A stretch of DNA of 64,000 nt, from contig MU006232.1 of assembly GCA_010093685.1 (NCBI GenBank), positions 831,427 through 895,426 of the forward strand, written 5' to 3'. The notes under the pieces were generated by a model, which ran no database searches, was not told the DNA's origin, and saw nothing but the letters and a program-made list of their open reading frames with translations. Of the stretch, positions 57,801 to 64,000 are shown piece after piece. This DNA is from Ophiobolus disseminans. Taxonomy: Eukaryota; Ascomycota; Dothideomycetes; Pleosporales; Phaeosphaeriaceae. The position numbers were made by a program, and so were the translations under genes. How positions within the stretch are numbered: position 1 is the stretch's first letter; each line of letters opens with the position of its first letter.

Positions 57801-58624
57801 CTGGTGGTGATGAGGCTGGTGCGACCTTGACGGTGGGCTTGCTCGACGCCGGTCGTTTGCGCTTCTTTGAAACTACTTCGTCGTCTGAGTTGTCTGGTGC
57901 GATGAAGTCGTCCATGTCTATTCAAAAGTCAGCCACGATGCTATTGCTGCAATGTATCGAAGAATAAAGAAACTGAAGCCATACCATCATCCTCGAGCAT
58001 GGCCTGTTGTGTGGCAGCATCCAGTCCAAATTCATCATCCGAATCATCATCAAAGCTGACCCTTCTGCGCTTTGTGGCTCTGCCTCTCGAGTTGTTGGCG
58101 ATCGGCGCAAATACTTCGTCTTCGTCGTCGTCGGATTCGGCATAGTTCACACTCTTCCTAGGCTATCAAATGAAGTCAGTTGATATGTTTGATGGTTCAA
58201 AGCCCATTTGACATACCTTTCGCGAAGGACTACTGGGAGCAACGCCGTCTATCTCTGGCGAGACACGGTTAGCTTTCGCGTCCAAAGTCGGGTTAGACGG
58301 GAGCAGACCATTCTCCTTGTTCCTTCCAACCGTGAGTTCTTGCTCCTGCCGTATTGGGCTCGAAGGCATAGGCGCATCGCTGCTGGGTATCGGTGTGATG
58401 GACGCGGCTGGCTTGGAGAAAGCATTCTTCGATAACATAGATACAGGTGTTTTCTTGGCTGTTGTCGGAGTCGTTGGCGCAGGGCTGGGTGAGTTGGTCG
58501 ATTTTTTCTGGAAGAATCCCAGGATCGACTTCTGGTTCTTCCCTGACTGTGAGGCGGACGGTGGCTGTTTCTTCTGCGAGGGGCGAGGTGTAGACATCTC
58601 GTTCCCTTCGACGCCGCGCACCAT
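54844..58624 (-). CDS. MSH6: DNA mismatch repair ATPase Msh6
   Basis: Partner of Msh2 in MutSα, which recognises base mismatches and small loops in the nucleus. Three exons: 58624-58217, 58162-57985 and 57917-54844, 1219 residues. A PIP box QKSILGFF near residue 30 binds PCNA. A disordered, charged linker runs to about 290. Mismatch-binding domain I contains the Phe-x-Glu element KGKFYELYEKD (Phe at about 355). Connector, lever and clamp regions follow (SALAKEMRERG, LINLEIFANSFDGSTEGTLF, LLRQWVCHPLADAKKINARL). ATPase: Walker A GANAAGKST about 980-988, Walker B LVILDELGRGTSSYDG about 1056-1071, and FFATHYRSLAKEF. All critical residues are intact. Start: the first in-frame ATG is 58624 (A at -3, G at +4); ATG 58597 is an alternative giving 9 fewer residues. 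Confidence 0.96.
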
Positions 58625-59403
58625 AGTTACGTTGGAGAGAATGTGTGTGTGCAAGATGCAGTGCTGTGAAATGTGAAGGAAAGCGCGTGGTCTCAAGAGT
58701 GCCGTTCGCGGATTAATCTGGGGAAGGAGCGCGTCGACGCGTCTCTATCACGCTAGTGACGAATGACTAAGCTAATTGATCTTGGCAAACATCTTCCTCC
58801 ACGTCCTGCCATCTACGACACCCGCGATGCATGATGTACCAATTGCTTTGGAGCGACCAATTCAACACCCCGTCGTTCGACGAAACAGGGGCGTCGGTAT
58901 TGAGCTAACGACTCCCACAAGCTGAAAGAGAAAGGTATTGTGGTTCCATTCAACACCGTGCGGAAAGCTAGAACAGCATAGAGTTGTTCATTTCTGTTCG
59001 TTCAGTTGCCGTGCTTAGACTCTCAGGCTTACAAGCCATTGCCACTGTTAAAGCATTGCCGAAGCATAGGAGGTAGGAGTTGGCATGTCACCGCGGGTGT
59101 GCCTTTTGCAGTAAGACGAAATGCTCAAATGCCGATACGAACCATTCGTCGTCCAATCAGTCAAATTAGCCGGTGGTCGACCGAGCAATCGGCGCTTTCG
59201 CCGTGCTCTGAGCAGATGCCGATGCCCCACCAACTACATCACTCGGAACTCGGAAAGCCATCGGGAAGAGGAGGGGTTTACACAGGTCTAACATCTCCCT
59301 CAGCATTGAACCGGTGTCTGTTCTTCTGATCCATTCTCGTTTTCTTTCTCTTCTGCCTTTACACATTCTCATTTTTCACCACACTTTGAGTTTCCCTCGC
59401 ACC
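58625..59403. other. Divergent intergenic region, Msh6 / aldolase
   Basis: 780 bp. A CT-rich stretch lies just upstream of 59404. An in-frame leader of 30 codons upstream of the aldolase ATG is hydrophobic but untypical of the family, and is treated as 5' UTR. Nothing else recognised. Confidence 0.5.
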
Positions 59404-60279
59404 ATGGCTCCCAATCTCTCAAAGAACAAAGCTGTTAAGCTCGTGAAGCATGCTGCGGAGAACAACTACGCAATATGTGCGACATGTTGCTATAATGTCG
59501 AAGGAATACTCGCATCTGTTCGCGCCGCGGAAGCCAAGCGCGCTCCTTTGATCATCCAGCTCTTCCCTTGGGCAATCGAATTCGCCGGTGGCATTCTCAT
59601 CCACGCTGCGCGAGAAGCTGCCGACAACGCATCCGTGCCAGTAGCACTACATATGGACCACGCGCAGACACCCGACATCGTCAAACAAGCGGCCAACTAC
59701 GAGAATGGATTGGATGGCATCATGGTCGATATGAGCCATTACGACGACAACTTAGATAAGACGAGAGAGCTCGTGAAGTACTGCAATGAGCGAGGAATCG
59801 TAACCGAGGCAGAACCGGGACGGATAGACGGCGGTGAGGACGGAGTCGCGGACATAGCTGGACTAGAGGCCATTCTCACGACGCCTGAACAAGCCGAAGA
59901 CTTCGTCGCAACGGGCATCAATTGGCTTGCACCAGCGTTTGGCAATGTGCATGGAAAGTACGGACCCCAAGGACCACAACTCGATTACGAGCGATTGAGA
60001 CGGATACACAAGAAAGTAGGAGATAGAGTCAACCTAGTGCTTCATGGTGCCGGAGTAGAATGGTTCCAGGAGAAGCTGCTCAAGGAGTGCATCGAGTGTG
60101 GTATCGCAAAGGTCAACATCAACGATGCCTTCAACAACAGTTTCATCAACACAATGAAGAACGAGGCGGGGAAAACACCGATTACTGGACTGCTTGTTAA
60201 TGCGACGAACGCAATGCAGAAAGATATCGAGCAGTACATCGAATGGATGGGTTCGGCAGGAATGGCGGATAAGATGTAA
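59404..60279 (+). CDS. Class II fructose-bisphosphate aldolase family enzyme
   Basis: Zinc-dependent aldolase fold (TIM barrel). Single exon, 291 residues, shorter than yeast Fba1 (about 360) and nearer in size to bacterial tagatose/ketose-bisphosphate aldolases. Metal and catalytic residues: Asp85 and His86 in PVALHMDHAQTP, Glu135 in VTEAEPGRI, His183 in FGNVHGKYGP and His214 in LVLHGAGV. Further markers: NNYAICATCCYNVEGILASV (substrate phosphate region), DGIMVDMSHYDDN, GIAKVNINDAFNNSFINTMK. The start ATG 59404 has ACCATGG context. Because canonical fungal Fba is longer, this is probably a paralogue acting on a different ketose or aldol substrate; that is inference. Confidence 0.87.
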   Translation: MAPNLSKNKAVKLVKHAAENNYAICATCCYNVEGILASVRAAEAKRAPLIIQLFPWAIEFAGGILIHAAREAADNASVPVALHMDHAQTPDIVKQAANYENGLDGIMVDMSHYDDNLDKTRELVKYCNERGIVTEAEPGRIDGGEDGVADIAGLEAILTTPEQAEDFVATGINWLAPAFGNVHGKYGPQGPQLDYERLRRIHKKVGDRVNLVLHGAGVEWFQEKLLKECIECGIAKVNINDAFNNSFINTMKNEAGKTPITGLLVNATNAMQKDIEQYIEWMGSAGMADKM

Positions 60280-61237
60280 TATTAGGGATTGCATATGAGA
60301 TCAGTCTAGACTGTGCCTTGCGGAATTGCATTTTTTCGGACCGCGCTTGGCTAGCATGGACGCAATTTAATAATGTACATGTCTTTGAGATACCATCTGC
60401 TGTGGTTGAGTGGAAGCCAAAAAAGGGAGCGGCGGTTGCGCTTGCCTGTGGCGCTCGCTTAGTGTTGCTGCAATGCACAAACTGTCAACAACTTCTTCCA
60501 AAAAGTAGCTCTCGATCCCAGACAAACATTTGTATGTACACTGCCACGTATGGAATATTACCAGTTTGCGTTATTCCATAATGACAATTGACAAACCGCC
60601 TCCTACTACAATACCTACTACCTAGGTAGTATCGCGAATCGTCATAGCTCCCAAAGCAACGAGATACGGCTGTACGACACGTGGGACGCCGCTTTCGCCA
60701 TCTGAGAAGGACAAGCAGCTGGTAATCCGCCAAATGACATATGCACTCCTTTCAATGAACCTCCGAATGACGATGTGGCTTCATGCGCCACTTGATCCTA
60801 GCGGCACCCCTATCCGGGGCACGTGCCTAAGTACATTGGCCTTCACACGACACGAGCTTCTCCAGGAAAGTCATCATGTAACACAAAGACATGTGAACAA
60901 GTGTTGCAATTGAATCACTCGCTTGCTATCGAACACTCAGAGCAAGCAAAATGAATCTCCAAACAGCCGACATCCAAGATTACTCCTTGCGTACTACATC
61001 TGAAGGTCACCTAGCGTAGCACACCTGTACCAATCAACCAGGCCCGCCCCTGACGCCCCGAGATCTGACCATCTAGACAACTTGGCACAAGAGGCTGTGC
61101 CGAGCAGCGCATGTGGCGCTTGGACTAGCTAGGTAGGTGTCGCCGCACCGTATAACCCAGGTGAAAGTCCCCTTTCCGCCTCTACTCCCCAGGCCACAAA
61201 CCAACCGGGAGGTACCTCTCGAACCCAACCGCCCGTA
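60280..61237. other. Intergenic, no gene seen
   Basis: 960 bp between two genes on the same strand. Short frames without motif. Confidence 0.5.
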
Positions 61238-62258
61238 ATGGCCTCGACCTCCAAACTCCACGAAAAGAACCTCCTGGACCTGAAGATTGCGTCGCAGTTG
61301 CACCGCGCGTCTCAACCCGTTTTGTTCACATTCCATGAGATAGAGTCTTGGCAACGCGATAATGAGTACTTGTTCAGCAAATACCGCAGCATCTCCAATT
61401 CTTACCGGAAATCTCTCCTCAGTCTGTTTTACTTGCATAACCAGACGGGAAATATTTACTCTCATCTCATCCCCGCTGTTGCGTTCTTGGCGTATGCGTT
61501 TCACACGTACGAATTGATCACCACGAGGTACTCCACGGCCGACGTGTACGACATCCTCGCTTTTGGAGTGTTTATTGGATCGGCGATTATTTGCTTCGGC
61601 ATCAGCGCGACGTTTCATGTGTTTGGCAATCATTCGAGTAAAGTGTACCACACGTGGTTGCTGTTGGATTTGTATGGCATTTTTGTGCTGATTGCGGGGA
61701 CGGTGTACTCGGGGACTTATTATGGATTTTATTGTGAGAGAGGGTGGTGGGCCGTGTATTCAGTGGGAGTGAGTTAATTTTTCCCTTCATGACATAGGGT
61801 CGAGGACTGACTGTAGCACAGATCACGGCTATTGTGACAACAGCTGCTACCTTCTGCTCCTTGCCGCGGTTCCGGACACCTAAGTGGCGTTGGGTGAGGG
61901 CGACCCTATTCTGTGCCATCGGTTGGTCTGGAGCGTTTCCCATGACGCATGCTGCGCAGACGTTTGGTATCGAACAGGCGAACAGGCAGATGGGCTGGTG
62001 GTACTTCATTGTCGAAGGCTTGTCTTATATCACGGGCGCCATCATATATGCCGTAAGTCGCTTCCCAGTCCCTCCGGCCGATGCTAATGGATGTTGTAGC
62101 TTCGCATGCCAGAGAGATTCCGCCCCGGATTGTTCGATGTCTGGGGTTGCTCGCACCAAATCTTTCATATATGTGCTGTTGGCGGCGCAGCATTTCATCT
62201 CATGGGACTACTAAAGGCGTTTGACTACAATCACGATCCGATGACGAGGCGATGCTGA
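61238..62258 (+). CDS. PAQR / Izh-type seven-TM membrane protein (haemolysin III family)
   Basis: Relative of adiponectin/progestin receptors and yeast Izh proteins, which affect zinc and sterol homeostasis. Three exons: 61238-61768, 61822-62052 and 62100-62258, 306 residues. Family motifs: FHEIESWQRDNEYLFSKYR (N-terminal), NIYSHLIPAVAF (TM1), FGISATFHVFGNHSS (the conserved SxxxH after TM2/3), LLDLYGIFVLIAGT (TM3, conserved Asp), FPMTHAAQTFGI, and the last exon PERFRPGLFDVWGCSHQIFH plus FHLMGLLKAF with the HxxxH pair. These His and Asp residues form the zinc site of the family. The second junction restores YITGAIIYA-LRMPERF. The stop at 62256-62258 follows NHDPMTRRC. Confidence 0.92.
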
Positions 62259-62408
62259 ATCCGGTTTTGATCCATAGGTTAGAGTATAGTCGGAGAAGGC
62301 GTTGTTGGCGTTGATAGATGTACTCCAAGCGCTGGAGTATTTGCGTTGGCGACTGAATTCATCAATTCGAAGCTTGTTGTCCTCTCCCCCAATTGCAGTT
62401 TCAACTCG

Positions 62409-63629
62409 TCAGTCCACTGAATCAATCAGCAATCTCGGATCGTCCTTCCCCCAACACGCGCCCATCAACAACTTCCCAAACGCATCCAACTCTCCCAACT
62501 CCCGAGTAGCTTTCCACTGAACAGACCACTCTCCATAATTCACCAGCCCGTCATCATCCTCCCCCGACCCCGAATCCCTCGCGCTCCAATCTTCAGGACC
62601 GCACTTCCACGCCTTCAAGTCTTCCGTAAACGGCAGTCTCGCGAGTACCGGCACTTGATCCGCCAATCCGCCTTTCGTCAAAACCGACCAAATACAGCGC
62701 GTAAACACAGACATCATAATCGTGCGGCGCAAAGACTCCCGGAAAACATAAGACTCAAATGGCGTACCAAAGGACTGCGATTCATTGAAACTTCTCTTCC
62801 ACAGATGCGCACTCCACAGCTCCAACAAGTCATTGTCTTTCTCCGCCGCCGCCTGCAGGTCTAGATCCGGGTCAAACAGCCTGATGGCCTGGTACACTAT
62901 CAACGCCTGCACAGCCGCAAGGTGCTGCGTCAGACTCCACGTCGCGCTCTTGCTTACGAGGCCTGAGATTTTGGATCCAATGGCGTTGGCTAGTATACCT
63001 CTATTCCGCACTGCTTTGGTCAAGTATAGCGCAGACAGCGCGACGCAGTCTTGGTATTCTCGCGGTTCGTGCGATGCATACAGATTCTTGTGCAGGAAGA
63101 TTGTGGAGCCGGAATATGCCATGCTAGGCACGAAGCCGAGCAAATTGGCTATGACATACGACGTCTGGTCTCTGTTTAGGTACGCGGGAATCACAATCTT
63201 GGGCGTCCATGTACTCGGCGGCGGTGACGGAGGTGGGATGATTTCCACGCTCCAGTCCGCCTGGAAATACAGCTCTGGCGGAATGTCCTCGGGGCTTGAG
63301 CTGGACTCGCTCGACGCGAAGAGGAAGGCATCGATGTCTGCGCTGGCGTCGATGAAGGTTGTCTCAGTCGGCCCGCTGAACGTAAAGTCCGGCGTCGTTT
63401 GCCGTAGTACAACGTCGCCGGGGACGACTCCGGATTCCTTGCTGCTGGGCTCGCGCGGGGTAGCGGTAGCGTTGGGGTATTTGCAGTCGAGGCCTTTTAC
63501 GAAACAGCGTTTGCAATATGGATAACCTAGGTCGCAGCGTCGTTTGGACTTTACGCAGGCATAGCACGACTTTTTGCGCGTGCTGGAGATGTAGCCTAGC
63601 ATAGTGGATGGGGCGCTTGACGTGGGCAT
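62409..63629 (-). CDS. Zn2Cys6 fungal transcription factor
   Basis: Nuclear DNA-binding regulator. Single exon, 406 residues. The binuclear zinc cluster is at residues about 22-49 (CYACVKSKRRCDLGYPYC, KRCFVKGLDC), six Cys with the spacing C-x2-C-x6-C-x5-C-x2-C-x6-C. Residues 50-150 are disordered and Ser/Pro-rich. The C-terminal part (about 160-406) is helical, with FLHKNLYASHEPREYQDCVA and WSLTQHLAAVQALIVYQAIR, as in the short Zn2Cys6 factors typical of secondary-metabolite or stress regulation, but without the long fungal-specific transcription factor domain. The target is unknown. It converges on the PAQR gene, with 150 bp between stops. Confidence 0.88.
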   Translation of the reverse strand: MPTSSAPSTMLGYISSTRKKSCYACVKSKRRCDLGYPYCKRCFVKGLDCKYPNATATPREPSSKESGVVPGDVVLRQTTPDFTFSGPTETTFIDASADIDAFLFASSESSSSPEDIPPELYFQADWSVEIIPPPSPPPSTWTPKIVIPAYLNRDQTSYVIANLLGFVPSMAYSGSTIFLHKNLYASHEPREYQDCVALSALYLTKAVRNRGILANAIGSKISGLVSKSATWSLTQHLAAVQALIVYQAIRLFDPDLDLQAAAEKDNDLLELWSAHLWKRSFNESQSFGTPFESYVFRESLRRTIMMSVFTRCIWSVLTKGGLADQVPVLARLPFTEDLKAWKCGPEDWSARDSGSGEDDDGLVNYGEWSVQWKATRELGELDAFGKLLMGACWGKDDPRLLIDSVD

Positions 63630-64000
63630 GAGGATGTCACAATGAACTTCAACTTAGTGAGCAAAACATGTTGATATCAAGATATGATCGTTGGTCTACA
63701 CAGCCATGCACCGTCCTCGTTTGAGTATGCCATGCGGTGCCCTACATTCGCATCTGACTCAGCCAGGCAGACAAAGCGGAACTCCGCAAGCTAGACGCGC
63801 ACCCTTGCAGCCCTGTGGACAAGACTCGCATTCGTCAGTAGAATTATAAGTATTGCGAAATTATACGTCAACGGTGATACACGGACTCTGAAGTTCTAAT
63901 GTTCTAGTTACATCATCGTCAAGCCTGCCGTCTGGTGCCGTCTCCGCCGCACCAGCCTCACATCAAAGCAGAAGACCCGGAATAGACGCGACAGCCGGAC
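63630..64000. other. Right edge, no gene seen
   Basis: 370 bp upstream of the Zn2Cys6 gene. No motif recognised; a gene could begin beyond the edge. Confidence 0.4.

Overview
The window is nuclear DNA from a filamentous ascomycete. About two thirds of the genes carry short GT-AG introns, mostly 45-70 nt, with TACTAAC/CTGAC-like branch points, genes are dense on both strands, and the families are typically fungal: Nto1, Pes1/Nop7, PIG-U/Gab1, Msh6, a Pho85-type kinase, quinate-type and DHA1 MFS transporters, a Zn2Cys6 factor, and DUF1996, DUF2264 and DUF3431 proteins. A bacteriorhodopsin-like proton-pump opsin of the Leptosphaeria type and an 'FPQLPPELRNEVYDYL' protein make a Dothideomycete (perhaps Pleosporales) the best guess. 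The taxonomy is inference; no marker gene is present.

Layout. 1-1.16 kb: a diverged tandem array of about 300-360 bp units. 1.2-8.1 kb: 1-Cys peroxiredoxin (-), DHA1 drug transporter (+), and an unrecognised 709-residue, probably nuclear protein (-). 9-13.1 kb: DUF3431 type II membrane protein (-) and an RS/RRM/Gly-rich RNA-binding protein (-). 13.9-17.4 kb: Nto1 PHD-finger subunit of a NuA3-type histone acetyltransferase (-). 18.7-24.6 kb: FAD monooxygenase (+), RBR E3 ubiquitin ligase (-), F-box/LRR protein (-). 25.5-28.3 kb: Pho85-type CDK (+) and a small unknown protein (-). 30.3-35.1 kb: secreted DUF1996 protein with a disturbed intron (-), zinc alcohol dehydrogenase (+), and a zinc-ribbon gene cut by an in-frame TGA (+). 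35.3-41.6 kb: DUF2264 (-), quinate-permease-like transporter (+), three-RPEL protein (-). 42.2-48.5 kb: Ser/Thr-rich small secreted protein (-), opsin (-), a coiled-coil protein whose 3' end looks decayed (-), and an FPQLPPELR protein (-). 49.5-64 kb: a housekeeping block with Pes1 (-) divergent from PIG-U (+), a small lysine-rich nuclear protein (+), Msh6 (-) divergent from a class II aldolase-family enzyme (+), a PAQR/Izh-type membrane receptor (+) and a Zn2Cys6 regulator (-).

The genes do not form a single pathway or biosynthetic cluster. Local themes are chromatin and RNA (RRM protein, Nto1), cell cycle and ubiquitin (RBR, F-box, CDK), carbon use (ADH, quinate-type transporter, aldolase), and ribosome, GPI and mismatch-repair housekeeping. 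Three places where a gene is visibly changing deserve most attention: an insertion that appears to have forced a new splice donor in the DUF1996 gene, a zinc-ribbon gene with a nonsense codon at an expected cysteine, and a coiled-coil gene whose 3' end carries a 5-bp tandem duplication, a nonsense codon and two apparent one-base losses. Intron borders were placed by reading frame, splice consensus and recalled family patterns, not by transcripts or searches.
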